Shown piece by piece: positions 8,514 to 18,473 of a stretch of DNA of 43,169 nucleotides. Under the pieces are notes generated by a model, which ran no database searches, was not told where the DNA came from, and saw only the letters and a program-made list of their open reading frames with translations. The position numbers and the translations under genes were made by a program. Source of the stretch: an uncultured Pelagibacteraceae bacterium (GTDB lineage: Bacteria > Pseudomonadota > Alphaproteobacteria > Pelagibacterales > Pelagibacteraceae); NCBI GenBank assembly GCA_902604575.1, contig CACKZH010000005.1, positions 1 through 43,169 on the forward strand. The letters run 5' to 3'. Numbering within the stretch: the first letter of the stretch is position 1; each line of letters opens with the position of its first letter.

Positions 8514-9619
8514 AAAATTTTTTAATTGCAAAATCAAGAAGACTTAGAGGTACACCATATACTTCTCGAATTGAAGAACAGGGTGTTACGGCTTATACAA
8601 TTTATAATCATATGTTGCTTCCAGCTGCATTTGGTTCAATTGAAGAATCTTATCATCATTTAAAAGAGTATGTTCAAATTTGGGATGTGGCAGCTGAAAG
8701 ACAGGTAGAAATTTCAGGAAAAGATTCTGCAAAATTAGTTCAGCTGATGACTTGTAGAGATTTATCAAAATCGAAAGATGGGAGATGTTATTATTGTCCA
8801 ATTATAGATAACAATGCTGGTTTAATAAATGATCCAGTTATTTTAAGAATAAATGAGAGCAAATGGTGGATTTCTATTGCTGATACTGACGTAATATTAT
8901 TTGCAAAAGGATTAGCAATTGGAAATAATTTTGATGTTGAAATTATAGAGCCTAAAGTTGATATCATGGCAGTACAAGGTCCAAAATCATTTAAATTGAT
9001 GGAAAAAGTATTTGGAGAAAAGATTACAAAATTAAAATTTTTTGGTTTTGATTATTTTGATTTTGGTGGCGTAAAACATCTTATTGCACAATCTGGATGG
9101 TCTAAACAAGGAGGCTATGAAGTATATGTTCAAAATACAGAAGCAGGCTTAAAACTGTATGATCATTTATTTGAAATTGGAAAAGAATTTAATGTTAAAC
9201 CAGGATGTCCTAATTTGATAGAACGAATAGAAAGTGGACTGTTATCTCACGGTAATGATATGGATAATGGAGATAATCCTTATGAATGTGGTTTCGACAA
9301 ATATATTAACATAGAGAGTGATGTTATCTTTTTAGGAAAAGAAAAACTGAAGACAATTAAATCTGAAGGAATAAATAAAAAATTAATGGGAGTTAAATTT
9401 GATATAGAGAAAATAAGTTTAACAGGATCTTTAGATCTGACTGATGATCAGAACAACCTCGTTGGAGAATTACGGTCGGCATGCTATTCACCTCATTTTA
9501 AAAAAGTGATTGGTATTGCGATGATGAAAAAATCACATTGGAATGTAGACCAGAAGGTAAAAGCAAGCATAAATGGCGACATTTGCAGTGGTAAAGTTTG
9601 CGATTTACCTTTTATTTAG
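8510..9619 (+). CDS. dmdA: Dimethylsulfoniopropionate demethylase DmdA
   Basis: DmdA transfers one S-methyl group of DMSP to tetrahydrofolate, yielding methylmercaptopropionate and 5-methyl-THF. The protein belongs to the glycine-cleavage T-protein (GcvT) fold but closely resembles the Pelagibacter DmdA as I remember it. Shared segments include [61 protein letters not shown] and [13 protein letters not shown]. The 369 residues are also its usual length. No glycine-cleavage neighbours (gcvH, gcvP) are present, while candidate dmdB and dmdC are. The start ATG overlaps the hydrolase stop (ATGA), so translation is probably coupled. asd follows after 15 bp. Confidence 0.93.
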   Translation: MKNFLIAKSRRLRGTPYTSRIEEQGVTAYTIYNHMLLPAAFGSIEESYHHLKEYVQIWDVAAERQVEISGKDSAKLVQLMTCRDLSKSKDGRCYYCPIIDNNAGLINDPVILRINESKWWISIADTDVILFAKGLAIGNNFDVEIIEPKVDIMAVQGPKSFKLMEKVFGEKITKLKFFGFDYFDFGGVKHLIAQSGWSKQGGYEVYVQNTEAGLKLYDHLFEIGKEFNVKPGCPNLIERIESGLLSHGNDMDNGDNPYECGFDKYINIESDVIFLGKEKLKTIKSEGINKKLMGVKFDIEKISLTGSLDLTDDQNNLVGELRSACYSPHFKKVIGIAMMKKSHWNVDQKVKASINGDICSGKVCDLPFI

Positions 9620-9634
9620 TATAACAGCTTTAAA

Positions 9635-10630
9635 ATGAACATAGCTATAGTAGGCGCAACAGGAAATGTTGGTAGAAAAACTCTTGAGGTATTTGATAAA
9701 AAAAACTTCAAGTTTGATGATCTATATTTGGTTGCCTCAGAAAAAAGTGCAGGAAAAAAAATCTCTTTTAGAGGTAAAGAGTATGTTATTGAAAATTTAG
9801 AAACATATGATTTTTCAAAAGCAGATATAACCTTTTTTGCAGCTGGAGGAAAAATTGCTGAAAAATATGCAGAAAAAGCTGCCAAGCACACAATTGTAAT
9901 TGATAATTCGAGTTTTTTTAGAATGGATCCAGATGTTCCATTGATTGTCCCACAAGTAAATGCAGCTGAAATTAAAAATATGAAAAAAAATATTATTGCA
10001 AATCCAAATTGTTCTACAGCACAACTTGTTATAGCACTTAAACCACTACATAATTTATTCAAAATTAAAAGAGTTGTAGTTTCAACTTACCAATCTGTTT
10101 CAGGTGGTGGCAAAAGTCCAATGGACGAATTAATAGATCAAACTAAACAATATTTAGATGGAAAAAAAATAGAGTCAAAAAATTTTACTAAACAAATCGC
10201 TTTTAATGTTATTCCACATATCGATGTTTTTGCCGATGACGGATATACAAAAGAAGAATTAAAAATGACAAATGAAACAAAAAAAATATTAGATGATTCA
10301 ATAGAGCTTACAGCTACATGTGTAAGAATTCCTGTTTTAGTTTCTCATTCGGAGTCTGTTAATATAGAATTTGAAAAACCATATACTTTAGAAAAAGTGA
10401 GAGATATTTTAAGTAAAGCAGATGGTTGTGAGGTTATTGATAAAAGAGAAAATGGAGGTTATAGCACACCATTTGAAGCAGCTGGGAGTGATGAGACATA
10501 TATATCTAGAATTAGAGAAGACAAAACTAAAAAAAATTCATTAAATTTGTGGATTGTATCAGATAACTTACTAAGGGGTGCTGCACTTAATTCTGTTGAA
10601 ATTGCTGAAACAATTATTAACTCAAAATAA
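9635..10630 (+). CDS. asd: Aspartate-semialdehyde dehydrogenase
   Basis: Asd reduces aspartyl phosphate with NADPH to aspartate semialdehyde, the branch point to lysine/diaminopimelate, threonine and methionine. The N-terminal dinucleotide motif is GATGNVGRKTLEVF. The catalytic cysteine is Cys126 in NPNCSTAQL, and the VVVSTYQSVSGGGK segment and CVRIPVLVSHSE region are typical. The 331 residues fit the USG-1/Gram-negative type. It sits 15 bp after dmdA and 3 bp before sdhC, probably co-transcribed. It is the usual left neighbour of sdhCDAB in alphaproteobacteria, so its closeness to dmdA need not be functional. Confidence 0.96.
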   Translation: MNIAIVGATGNVGRKTLEVFDKKNFKFDDLYLVASEKSAGKKISFRGKEYVIENLETYDFSKADITFFAAGGKIAEKYAEKAAKHTIVIDNSSFFRMDPDVPLIVPQVNAAEIKNMKKNIIANPNCSTAQLVIALKPLHNLFKIKRVVVSTYQSVSGGGKSPMDELIDQTKQYLDGKKIESKNFTKQIAFNVIPHIDVFADDGYTKEELKMTNETKKILDDSIELTATCVRIPVLVSHSESVNIEFEKPYTLEKVRDILSKADGCEVIDKRENGGYSTPFEAAGSDETYISRIREDKTKKNSLNLWIVSDNLLRGAALNSVEIAETIINSK

Positions 10631-10633
10631 AAT

Positions 10634-11014
10634 ATGGAAAACAGACCTTTATCACCGCACATACAGATTTATAAATGGCATATTTCTTCATTAGTATCTA
10701 TTTCACATAGAATTACAGGAATAATCAATTTTTTTATGATCACATTAATTTGTATTTGGTTTGCATTCATGCTTCTAGGAGAAAGTAATTATCAAATAAT
10801 TAAAAATTTTTTAGAAACTTTTTTAGGTAAGTTTATTTTAATTGGAATAACCTGGTCATTTAGTTTTCAAATGTTAAGTGAAGTAAGACACTTGATTATG
10901 GATTTAGGTTATGGATTTGAATTAAAAACAACAAAAATTACAGGTCTGTTAGTTATTTTTGGTTCGATTGTTTTAACTATCTTAATTTATTTAATTGGCA
11001 GAGGATTAATATAA
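10634..11014 (+). CDS. sdhC: Succinate dehydrogenase cytochrome b556 subunit SdhC
   Basis: SdhC is a membrane anchor of respiratory complex II, binding heme b and helping form the ubiquinone site. The N-terminal RPLSPHIQIYKW and SISHRITG motifs are diagnostic, and the heme-ligand histidine is His86 in EVRHLIMDLG. Three hydrophobic membrane segments are visible (roughly residues 30-50, 65-85 and 105-125). The 126 residues are normal. The gene starts 3 bp after asd, and its stop shares one base with the sdhD start (TAATG). Confidence 0.96.
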   Translation: MENRPLSPHIQIYKWHISSLVSISHRITGIINFFMITLICIWFAFMLLGESNYQIIKNFLETFLGKFILIGITWSFSFQMLSEVRHLIMDLGYGFELKTTKITGLLVIFGSIVLTILIYLIGRGLI

Positions 11015-11343
11015 TGCTTCCAGTAACAAAAAAATGGTTATTCTTGAAAATTAGTTCTGCAATCTTATTACCTTTAATGCTTTGGTTTATTATAAATTTA
11101 GTGAATATCTATGATAAAAGTTATATTGAAATAGTGAATTTTTTAACAACACAACCATCTAAATTCTTAATTGGATTATTTTTAGTTATTGCTTATTTTT
11201 TTTCAGCTTTGACTATAAGTGAGGTTTTTGAAGACTATATTAATGATAAAAAAACCAAAAATGCCGCAAACAAAGTCCTAAATTTTTTTGCTATAACAAT
11301 TCCAATAATTACAATAATTGTAATTTTTAACTTAAATACATGA
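11014..11343 (+). CDS. sdhD: Succinate dehydrogenase membrane anchor subunit SdhD
   Basis: SdhD is the second membrane anchor of complex II. The 109-residue protein has three hydrophobic helices at about residues 12-31, 45-70 and 85-106. Sequence conservation in this family is low, so the call relies on size, topology and location between sdhC (1-bp overlap) and sdhA (ATGA overlap). The usual heme-side His is not obvious: there is no histidine in the protein, so heme ligation may depend on SdhC plus another residue, or differ from E. coli. Confidence 0.9.
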   Translation: MLPVTKKWLFLKISSAILLPLMLWFIINLVNIYDKSYIEIVNFLTTQPSKFLIGLFLVIAYFFSALTISEVFEDYINDKKTKNAANKVLNFFAITIPIITIIVIFNLNT

Positions 11344-13115
11344 AAGCATATAATATTATAGACCATGAGTACGATGTTGTTGTACTTGGTGCGGGTGGAT
11401 CAGGTTTAAGAGCGGCCGTTGGGCTTAGCGAAGCTGGCTTAAAAACAGCTTGTATCTCAAAAGTATTTCCTACCAGAAGTCATACATCAGCTGCACAAGG
11501 CGGAATATCAGCAGCACTAGGAAATATGGGAGAAGATGATTGGAGATGGCACATGTATGACACCGTCAAAGGTGCAGATTGGTTAGGTGATCAAAATAGT
11601 ATTGAATATCTTTGTAAAGAAGCACCTAAAGCAGTTTTAGAATTAGAGAAATATGGAGTTCCATTTAGTAGAACTGAAGAGGGAAAAATTTATCAAAGAC
11701 CATTTGGTGGAATGACAAAAAATTATGGAAATGGAATAGTTCAAAGAACTTGTGCGGCAGCTGATAGAACAGGACATGCTATTTTACACACATTATATGG
11801 ACAAGCGTTAAAGCATAATACAGAATTTTTTATAGAATATTTTGCATTAGATTTGTTGATGAAGAATGGAGAATGCAAAGGTCTAATTGCTTGGAATTTG
11901 AATGATGGCACAATTCACAGATTTAGAGCGCACACAGTAATTATTGCTACAGGTGGTTATGGAAAAGTTTATTATTCAGCAACATCAGCACATACTTGCA
12001 CTGGTGATGGTAATGCAATGGTTTTGAGAGCTGGACTACCGCTTCAGGATATGGAGTTTGTTCAATTTCACCCAACAGGAATTTATGGCCACGGTACATT
12101 AATAACAGAAGGTGCGCGAGGAGAAGGGGGTTATCTTACAAATTCCAAAGGTGAAAGATTTATGGAAAGATATGCTCCAAATGCAAAAGATTTAGCATCA
12201 AGAGATGTTGTTAGCAGATCTATGTCTATAGAGATTAATGAGGGAAGAGGTGTTGGAAAAGATCAAGATCATGTTCATTTGAACCTAAGTCATTTAGATA
12301 AAGATATTATTGAAAGCAGGCTTCCTGGAATTACTGATGCAGCAAGATTATTTGCAAATGTAGATGTAACTAAAGAACCAATTCCTGTTGTACCAACAGT
12401 TCATTATAATATGGGAGGTATTCCAACAAACTATAAAGCAGAAGTATTAACTGTAAATGGCTCAGAAAAAACTGTTCCAGGTTTAATGGCTATAGGAGAA
12501 GCGGCATGTGTTTCTGTTCACGGAGCAAATAGACTTGGTTCTAATTCTTTAATTGATTTAGTAGTATTTGGAAGAGCAGCAGCAAAAAGAGCAGCTGAAT
12601 TAGTTAAGCCGGGAACACCTCATGAAGAAATTCCTGAGTCAGAAACACAAAAATGTTTAGATAGATTTGATAAACTTAGAAACGCACAAGGAGATAATAG
12701 TACAGCAGAACTTAGACTTTCAATGCAAAAAACGATGCAGTCCAAATGTGCAGTTTTTAGAACAGAAAAAAATCTTAAAGAAGGTGCTGATGAGATTAAA
12801 AAAACCTATGATAGTATGGACTCAATTTCAGTTAAAGATAGGTCTCTAGTATTTAATACTGATTTAGTTGAAACATTGGAATTTGACAATTTAATAAGAC
12901 AAGCAGTAACTACTGTAGAATCTGCATATCATAGAAAAGAGAGTAGAGGTGCCCATGCGAGAGATGATTATCCAAAAAGAGATGACGAAAAGTTTATGCA
13001 ACATACTCTTGCTTGGTGTGATGGAAAAAATACAAAGATCAGTTACAGAGCAGTACACAAATCAACTTTAACAAATGATGTTCAATATTTTCCGCCACAA
13101 GAGCGAGTGTATTAA
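11340..13115 (+). CDS. sdhA: Succinate dehydrogenase flavoprotein subunit SdhA
   Basis: SdhA oxidises succinate to fumarate and passes electrons to the SdhB iron-sulfur clusters. The FAD-binding N-terminus is [14 protein letters not shown]. His48 in [10 protein letters not shown] is the covalent FAD attachment residue. The active-site region reads [21 protein letters not shown] with [11 protein letters not shown], and the C-terminal [10 protein letters not shown] is typical. The 591 residues are full length. It overlaps sdhD by four bases (ATGA) and sdhB by one (TAATG), so all four subunits are translationally coupled. Confidence 0.98.
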   Translation: MKAYNIIDHEYDVVVLGAGGSGLRAAVGLSEAGLKTACISKVFPTRSHTSAAQGGISAALGNMGEDDWRWHMYDTVKGADWLGDQNSIEYLCKEAPKAVLELEKYGVPFSRTEEGKIYQRPFGGMTKNYGNGIVQRTCAAADRTGHAILHTLYGQALKHNTEFFIEYFALDLLMKNGECKGLIAWNLNDGTIHRFRAHTVIIATGGYGKVYYSATSAHTCTGDGNAMVLRAGLPLQDMEFVQFHPTGIYGHGTLITEGARGEGGYLTNSKGERFMERYAPNAKDLASRDVVSRSMSIEINEGRGVGKDQDHVHLNLSHLDKDIIESRLPGITDAARLFANVDVTKEPIPVVPTVHYNMGGIPTNYKAEVLTVNGSEKTVPGLMAIGEAACVSVHGANRLGSNSLIDLVVFGRAAAKRAAELVKPGTPHEEIPESETQKCLDRFDKLRNAQGDNSTAELRLSMQKTMQSKCAVFRTEKNLKEGADEIKKTYDSMDSISVKDRSLVFNTDLVETLEFDNLIRQAVTTVESAYHRKESRGAHARDDYPKRDDEKFMQHTLAWCDGKNTKISYRAVHKSTLTNDVQYFPPQERVY

Positions 13116-13894
13116 TGGTTCAGATAAACTTACCTAAAAATTCTGAGGTTAAAAAAGGTAAATATTTTAAGGATAAAACTGGATCTAAAAATTTAAGAAA
13201 GATTAATATTTATAGATGGGATCCATCGACAGAAGAAAATCCTAGAATTGATACATACGAAGTAGATATGGATAATTGCCCTTCTAAGGTACTTGATATT
13301 TTAAACAAAATCAAAAACGAAATTGATCCTACATTGGCCTATAGAAGGTCTTGTGCTCATGGTGTTTGTGGTTCTTGTGCTATGAATATGGGAGGAAAAA
13401 ACGGACTAGCTTGCACAACTCCTCATGCAGAGATAGATGGTGACATCGATATTTATCCCTTACCTCATTTAAAAGTTAAAAAAGATTTGATTGGAGATCT
13501 TGATGGCTTATATAAACAATATCAATCTATTGAACCTTGGTTAAAAAATAACTCAACAAAACAGACAACAGAAATTTATCAGTCTAAAGAAGATAGAGCA
13601 AAACTTGATGGTGCTTACGAATGCATTATGTGTGCTTGCTGCTCTACATCTTGTCCAAGTTATTGGTGGAATGGAGATAAATATTTAGGTCCAGCAGTTC
13701 TGCTGCAGGCTTATAGATGGATTATTGATAGTAGAGATGAAGAGAGAAAAGCTAGATTAAAAAAAGTTTCTGACGAGTTAAAATTATATAGATGTCATAC
13801 AATATTAAATTGTACAAATGCATGTCCTAAGGGCTTGAATCCAGCAAAAGCTATAGCTGAAATAAAAAAAATGCTAGCAACAGCTAATGTTTAA
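13115..13894 (+). CDS. sdhB: Succinate dehydrogenase iron-sulfur subunit SdhB
   Basis: SdhB carries the [2Fe-2S], [4Fe-4S] and [3Fe-4S] clusters linking SdhA to the quinone site. The plant-type ferredoxin motif [17 protein letters not shown] is N-terminal. The C-terminal clusters are bound by [12 protein letters not shown] and by [18 protein letters not shown]. The quinone-side segment [20 protein letters not shown] is conserved. At 259 residues it is a normal alphaproteobacterial SdhB. A 39-bp gap, the largest in this part of the window, follows before mmsA, so a weak internal promoter there cannot be excluded; none is convincing. Confidence 0.98.
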   Translation: MVQINLPKNSEVKKGKYFKDKTGSKNLRKINIYRWDPSTEENPRIDTYEVDMDNCPSKVLDILNKIKNEIDPTLAYRRSCAHGVCGSCAMNMGGKNGLACTTPHAEIDGDIDIYPLPHLKVKKDLIGDLDGLYKQYQSIEPWLKNNSTKQTTEIYQSKEDRAKLDGAYECIMCACCSTSCPSYWWNGDKYLGPAVLLQAYRWIIDSRDEERKARLKKVSDELKLYRCHTILNCTNACPKGLNPAKAIAEIKKMLATANV

Positions 13895-13933
13895 ATAGAC
13901 TATTCGATATTTTTGATCTAAAACACCGTATTC

Positions 13934-15427
13934 ATGAAATTAATAGAACACTTCGTAAACGGTAAAATAATTCCGGGATCTTCAGATAAAAAAGGAAAAG
14001 TTTTTAATCCAGCAACTGGCGAACAAGAGTCAGAGGTAAGACTTGCTTCAAGATCTGACTTAGACAGTGTTGTTGAGGTAGCAAAAAAAGCATTTGAAAC
14101 TTGGTCTTTAAAGCCTGCTCTACAAAGAGCTAGAATAATATTTAAATTTAAAGAATTAATTGAAAAAAATTCTGATGAATTAACGAAGTTAATAGTTTCT
14201 GAACATGGAAAAGTTTATGAAGATGCAAGAGGTTCTTTAACGAGAGGACTTGAAGTAGTAGAATTTGCATGTGGAATACCACATTTATTAAAAGGTGAGT
14301 TTTCAGAAAATGTTGGTACTAATGTTGATAGTTGGTCAATTAGACAACCATTAGGAGTTGTTGCAGGTATAACACCTTTTAATTTTCCTGCCATGGTACC
14401 AATGTGGATGTTTCCAATAGCAATAGCTTGTGGAAACACTTTTATTCTTAAACCATCAGAAAAAGACCCTTCTTGTGCAATAAGATTAGCAGAACTACTT
14501 TCTGAGGCTGGTCTTCCAGATGGTGTATTTAACGTAATTAATGGAGATAAAGAAGCTGTTGATGCAATCTTAGAAAACAAAGATATCAAAGCTGTTAGTT
14601 TTGTAGGATCTACTCCTATTGCAAAATATATTTATGAAAATTCTGCTAAAAATGAAAAAAGAGTTCAAGCTTTAGGTGGAGCAAAAAACCATTTAGTTGT
14701 TATGCCTGATTGTGATTTAGATGGTGCAGTAAATGGTCTAATGGGTGCTGCTTATGGTTCAGCTGGAGAAAGATGTATGGCTCAATCAGTTGCAGTTGCG
14801 GTTGGAGATATTGGTGATGAACTTGTATCAAGATTATCAAAAAAAGCTGAAGCTTTAAAAGTTGGTCCTGGAATGGACAAAGCATCAGAAATGGGACCTC
14901 TGGTTACAAAAGAACATTTAGAAAAAGTTACAAGTTATGTTGATTTAGGTGTCGAGGAAGGTGCTAAGCTAGTGGTTGATGGAAGAGGTTTAAAACTTCA
15001 AGGTTATGAAAATGGTTTCTATATAGGTGGATGTTTATTTGATCATGTAAATAAAGATATGAGACTTTATAAAGAAGAAATATTTGGTCCAGTCTTATCA
15101 GTTGTTAGAGTTAAAACTTTTGAAGAGGCAGCAAAATTAATTAACGACCACGAGTATGGAAATGGAGTTAGTATTTACACAAGAGATGGTGATGCAGGCA
15201 GAACTTTTGCTAGTAAAATTCAAGTAGGTATGGTTGGTATTAACGTGCCGATCCCAGTTCCAATGGCATTTCATAGTTTTGGTGGTTGGAAAAGATCATT
15301 ATTTGGAGATAGCGGAATGCATGGTATGGAAGGAATAAAATTTTATACTAAACTTAAAACTGTAACATCTAGATGGCCTTCGGGTGTCCGATCAAATGCG
15401 GAATTTGTTATGCCAACAATGAAATAA
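13934..15427 (+). CDS. mmsA: (Methyl)malonate-semialdehyde dehydrogenase, CoA-acylating
   Basis: MmsA converts methylmalonate semialdehyde to propionyl-CoA, or malonate semialdehyde to acetyl-CoA, with NAD+ and CoA and release of CO2. It is an aldehyde dehydrogenase of 497 residues with the subgroup signature GSAGERCMAQS (catalytic Cys281), FNFPAMVPMWMFPIAIACGN and FVGSTPIAKYIYE. GERCMA distinguishes this group from general ALDHs. It lies between sdhB (39 bp) and mdh (9 bp). Candidate roles are valine, thymine or beta-alanine breakdown; a link to 3-carbon products of DMSP or acrylate is possible but not shown. Confidence 0.9.
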   Translation: MKLIEHFVNGKIIPGSSDKKGKVFNPATGEQESEVRLASRSDLDSVVEVAKKAFETWSLKPALQRARIIFKFKELIEKNSDELTKLIVSEHGKVYEDARGSLTRGLEVVEFACGIPHLLKGEFSENVGTNVDSWSIRQPLGVVAGITPFNFPAMVPMWMFPIAIACGNTFILKPSEKDPSCAIRLAELLSEAGLPDGVFNVINGDKEAVDAILENKDIKAVSFVGSTPIAKYIYENSAKNEKRVQALGGAKNHLVVMPDCDLDGAVNGLMGAAYGSAGERCMAQSVAVAVGDIGDELVSRLSKKAEALKVGPGMDKASEMGPLVTKEHLEKVTSYVDLGVEEGAKLVVDGRGLKLQGYENGFYIGGCLFDHVNKDMRLYKEEIFGPVLSVVRVKTFEEAAKLINDHEYGNGVSIYTRDGDAGRTFASKIQVGMVGINVPIPVPMAFHSFGGWKRSLFGDSGMHGMEGIKFYTKLKTVTSRWPSGVRSNAEFVMPTMK

Positions 15428-15436
15428 AGGAAATAA

Positions 15437-16399
15437 ATGACAAAAATATCTTTAATTGGTGCAGGCCAAATAGGTGGAACTCTTGCACATTTAATAGGAA
15501 CAAAAGAATTAGTTGATGAAGTAGTTTTATTTGACGTAGCTAGGGGTATTGCAAAAGGAAAAGCATTAGATATTGCTCAATCTTCATCTGTAGATGGTTT
15601 CAATGTTAGGTTTTCAGGAACTGATAACTATGAGGACATAAAAGATTCAGATGTAATAATAATTACAGCAGGTGTTCCAAGAAAACCTGGAATGAGCCGA
15701 GACGATCTTCTTGGAATTAATTTAAAAATTATTAAACAAGTTGCTGAGGGGGTAAAGAAAAATGCTCCTAACGCTTTTGTGATCTGTATCACCAATCCTT
15801 TAGATGTTATGGTTATGGCATTTCAAAAATTTTCAGGTTTGCCATCAAATAAAGTTGTTGGTATGGCAGGTATTTTAGATAGTTCGAGATTTAAATTATT
15901 TTTATCATTAGAACTAAATGTGCCAGTAAGGGAAATTGAGGCAATGGTTATGGGTGGTCATGGTGACACCATGGTTCCTATGCCAAGATTTACAAAAATT
16001 TCAGGTAAACCATTGTTAGATCTTGTAAAGGATGGAAAGATTTCTTCAGAAAGAGTTGAGGAAATTAATCAAAGAACGCGAGATGGTGGTGCGGAAATAG
16101 TTAAATATTTGGAAAAAGGATCAGCCTTTTATGCACCAGCAGCTTCAGGAGTTCAAATGGCAGAAGCATATTTGAATGATCAGAAAAAATTATTACCCTG
16201 CGCTGTACAATTAAATGGAGAATACGGTGTGAAAAATGTTTATGCAGGTGTTCCTGTTGTCATTGGAAAAGATGGTGTAGAAAAAATTGAAGAGATTGAT
16301 TTAGATGAAAAAGAAAAAAAAGAATTTATGCATTCAATAGATGCTGTAAAAGCTTTATGGGAAGCTGCATCTAAAATAGATCCTGATTTATCTAAATAA
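15437..16399 (+). CDS. mdh: Malate dehydrogenase (LDH-like, NAD-dependent)
   Basis: Mdh interconverts malate and oxaloacetate in the TCA cycle. The N-terminal NAD motif is [16 protein letters not shown]. Further motifs are [13 protein letters not shown] in the mobile loop with substrate-binding arginines, ITNPLDVM, and catalytic His175 in [10 protein letters not shown]. The 320 residues and loop sequence indicate the LDH-like malate dehydrogenase typical of alphaproteobacteria rather than the E. coli type. An AGGA lies a few bases before the ATG, one of the better ribosome binding sites in the window. sucC follows after 2 bp. Confidence 0.96.
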   Translation: MTKISLIGAGQIGGTLAHLIGTKELVDEVVLFDVARGIAKGKALDIAQSSSVDGFNVRFSGTDNYEDIKDSDVIIITAGVPRKPGMSRDDLLGINLKIIKQVAEGVKKNAPNAFVICITNPLDVMVMAFQKFSGLPSNKVVGMAGILDSSRFKLFLSLELNVPVREIEAMVMGGHGDTMVPMPRFTKISGKPLLDLVKDGKISSERVEEINQRTRDGGAEIVKYLEKGSAFYAPAASGVQMAEAYLNDQKKLLPCAVQLNGEYGVKNVYAGVPVVIGKDGVEKIEEIDLDEKEKKEFMHSIDAVKALWEAASKIDPDLSK

Positions 16400-16401
16400 T
16401 A

Positions 16402-17562
16402 ATGAATATTCACGAGCATCAAGCTAAACAAATATTAAAAAAATATGGAGCTGTAGTTCCAGAAGGAGTATTTGCGCTTAATGTTGATGAACTTATTGAA
16501 AAAGTAAAAGCACTCAAAACTGAGAAATATGTACTTAAGGCACAAATCCATGCTGGAGGTAGAGGAAAAGCTGGTGGTGTAAAAATTTTAAACTCTATTG
16601 AGGAACTAACAGTAGCAGCTAAAGAATTACTAGGAAAAACATTAGTTACTCATCAAACGGGCCCTGAGGGTAGAGAGGTAAAAAGATTATACGTAGAAGA
16701 ATCATCAAATATAGATAAAGAATTTTACTTATCGTGCCTGGTTGATAGGGCAAGTTCTAAAATTGCATTTATATCAAGTGACCAAGGAGGGATGGACATT
16801 GAAGAAGTTGCAAGCAGTTCACCTGAAAAAATTATAACTACAAAAGTTGATATAGGTGATGAAATTTCTGAGTCGGACTGTGAAAAAATAATTAATATTT
16901 TTAATTTAAATGAAAACGCAAAAAAACAAGCAATAACATTAATCAAATCAATATATAAAATGTTTGTGGGTACGGATGCAAACATGGTTGAAGTAAATCC
17001 ATTAATTTTGACAAAAGAGGAAAAAATTGTTTGTTTAGATGCAAAAGTTAATTTCGATTCTAATGCTTTATTCAGGCATCCAGAAATTGTTGAATTAAGA
17101 GATTTAAATGAAGAAGATCCTACAGAGATAGAAGCTAGCAAGCATGATCTTGCATATATCAAGCTAGATGGAAGTATTGGCTGCATGGTAAATGGAGCAG
17201 GATTAGCGATGGCAACAATGGATATAATTAAATTGTATGGTAAAGAGCCAGCAAATTTTTTAGATGTAGGAGGTGGCGCATCCAAAGAAAAAGTATCTGC
17301 CGCATTAAAGATAATTCTCTCAGATAAAAATGTTAAAGGTATTTTAATTAATATTTTTGGAGGAATAATGAGATGTGATGTCCTTGCTCAAGGAGTAGTT
17401 GATGCAGCTAAAGAAATAAATATTAGTGTACCTTTAGTTGTACGATTAGCAGGCACAAATTTCAAAGAAGGAAAAGAAATTCTTGATAATTCCGGATTAA
17501 AATTAATTTCTGCAGAAAATTTAGATGATGCTGCTAAGAAAATTGTTGAGGTGATAAAATAA
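16402..17562 (+). CDS. sucC: Succinyl-CoA synthetase beta subunit SucC
   Basis: SucC is the ATP-grasp nucleotide-binding subunit of succinyl-CoA synthetase, which couples succinyl-CoA cleavage to NTP formation. The N-terminus [16 protein letters not shown] is the family start, [15 protein letters not shown] binds nucleotide, and the C-terminal half has [12 protein letters not shown] and [15 protein letters not shown]. The 386 residues are full length. It is separated by 2 bp from mdh and 1 bp from sucD. Confidence 0.98.
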   Translation: MNIHEHQAKQILKKYGAVVPEGVFALNVDELIEKVKALKTEKYVLKAQIHAGGRGKAGGVKILNSIEELTVAAKELLGKTLVTHQTGPEGREVKRLYVEESSNIDKEFYLSCLVDRASSKIAFISSDQGGMDIEEVASSSPEKIITTKVDIGDEISESDCEKIINIFNLNENAKKQAITLIKSIYKMFVGTDANMVEVNPLILTKEEKIVCLDAKVNFDSNALFRHPEIVELRDLNEEDPTEIEASKHDLAYIKLDGSIGCMVNGAGLAMATMDIIKLYGKEPANFLDVGGGASKEKVSAALKIILSDKNVKGILINIFGGIMRCDVLAQGVVDAAKEINISVPLVVRLAGTNFKEGKEILDNSGLKLISAENLDDAAKKIVEVIK

Positions 17563-17563
17563 A

Positions 17564-18439
17564 ATGTCAGTTTTGGTAAATAAAAATACTAAGGTAATTT
17601 GTCAGGGATTTACTGGCGCGCACGGGACTTTTCATTCAGAGCAGGCTATAAAATATGGAACTTATCTTGTTGGTGGAGTTACGCCAAAGAAAGGTGGACA
17701 AAAACATTTAGACAGACCAGTTTTTAATAGCGTTTTAGAGGCAAAAAATGAAGTAGGAGCAGATGCAACTATGATTTATGTACCTGCTAAATTTGCAGCA
17801 GCAGCGATCATTGAAGCTATTGATGCATCAGTTGAACTTATTGTTTGTATAACAGAGGGAATTCCAATTCAGGATATGCTTAAGGTCAGACAAAAATTAA
17901 GTGGATCTAGTAGCAGATTAATTGGACCTAATTGTCCAGGAATAATTACACCAGATGAATGTAAAATTGGAATTATGCCGGGAAGTATTCACAAAAGAGG
18001 AAGTGTTGGAATTGTATCAAGGTCAGGAACATTGACATATGAAGCAGTAGCCCAAACAACTGAAAATGGACTTGGTCAATCAACTTGTATTGGTATTGGA
18101 GGTGATCCTATTAATGGAACAAATTTTATAGATTGTTTAGATTTATTTTTAAATGATTCTGAAACAGAGTCTATTTTAATGATAGGTGAAATTGGAGGAA
18201 CAGCCGAAGAAGAAGCGGCTGAATTTATAAAAAATCATAAGATCAAAAAACCAATTGTTGGATTTATAGCTGGAATTACTGCTCCTCCAGGAAGGAGAAT
18301 GGGGCATGCTGGTGCCATTATATCAGGTGGCAAGGGTGGAGCTGAAGATAAAATAAAAAAAATGGAAGAATGTGGTATTACAGTTGCCAAATCACCATCA
18401 ATTATTGGAAAAACTTTATTTGATAAACTGTCTAATTGA
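17564..18439 (+). CDS. sucD: Succinyl-CoA synthetase alpha subunit SucD
   Basis: SucD binds CoA and carries the histidine that is phosphorylated during catalysis. It shows the N-terminal CoA-binding [16 protein letters not shown], the [10 protein letters not shown] motif and the active-site His248 in [14 protein letters not shown]. The 291 residues are normal. It starts 1 bp after sucC. The 34-bp gap to sucA holds a possible promoter that begins inside the sucD stop region. Confidence 0.98.
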   Translation: MSVLVNKNTKVICQGFTGAHGTFHSEQAIKYGTYLVGGVTPKKGGQKHLDRPVFNSVLEAKNEVGADATMIYVPAKFAAAAIIEAIDASVELIVCITEGIPIQDMLKVRQKLSGSSSRLIGPNCPGIITPDECKIGIMPGSIHKRGSVGIVSRSGTLTYEAVAQTTENGLGQSTCIGIGGDPINGTNFIDCLDLFLNDSETESILMIGEIGGTAEEEAAEFIKNHKIKKPIVGFIAGITAPPGRRMGHAGAIISGGKGGAEDKIKKMEECGITVAKSPSIIGKTLFDKLSN

Positions 18440-18463
18440 AAAAAAATATTAGAGGGATATATT
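18436..18463 (+). promoter_or_regulatory. Candidate sigma-70 promoter before sucA
   Basis: TTGAAA (18436-18441) and TATATT (18458-18463) are separated by 16 bp, close to consensus. Transcription would start near 18470, only a few bases before the sucA ATG at 18474, so the message would be almost leaderless. The AT-rich background makes chance matches likely, and read-through from sucD is also expected. Confidence 0.3.
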
Positions 18464-18473
18464 AAATAGAAAG

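Noticed and set aside
8510-9619. Glycine cleavage T-protein (GcvT) as the identity of this GcvT-fold gene
   Set aside because: The sequence follows the DmdA pattern along its length, and the neighbours are DMSP genes, not gcvH or gcvP.
13895-13933. Promoter before mmsA
   Set aside because: No -35/-10 pair with acceptable spacing could be found in the 39-bp gap.
16725-17285. Open frame of 186 codons on the minus strand inside sucC
   Set aside because: Antisense shadow of a clear ATP-grasp subunit with no family features of its own.
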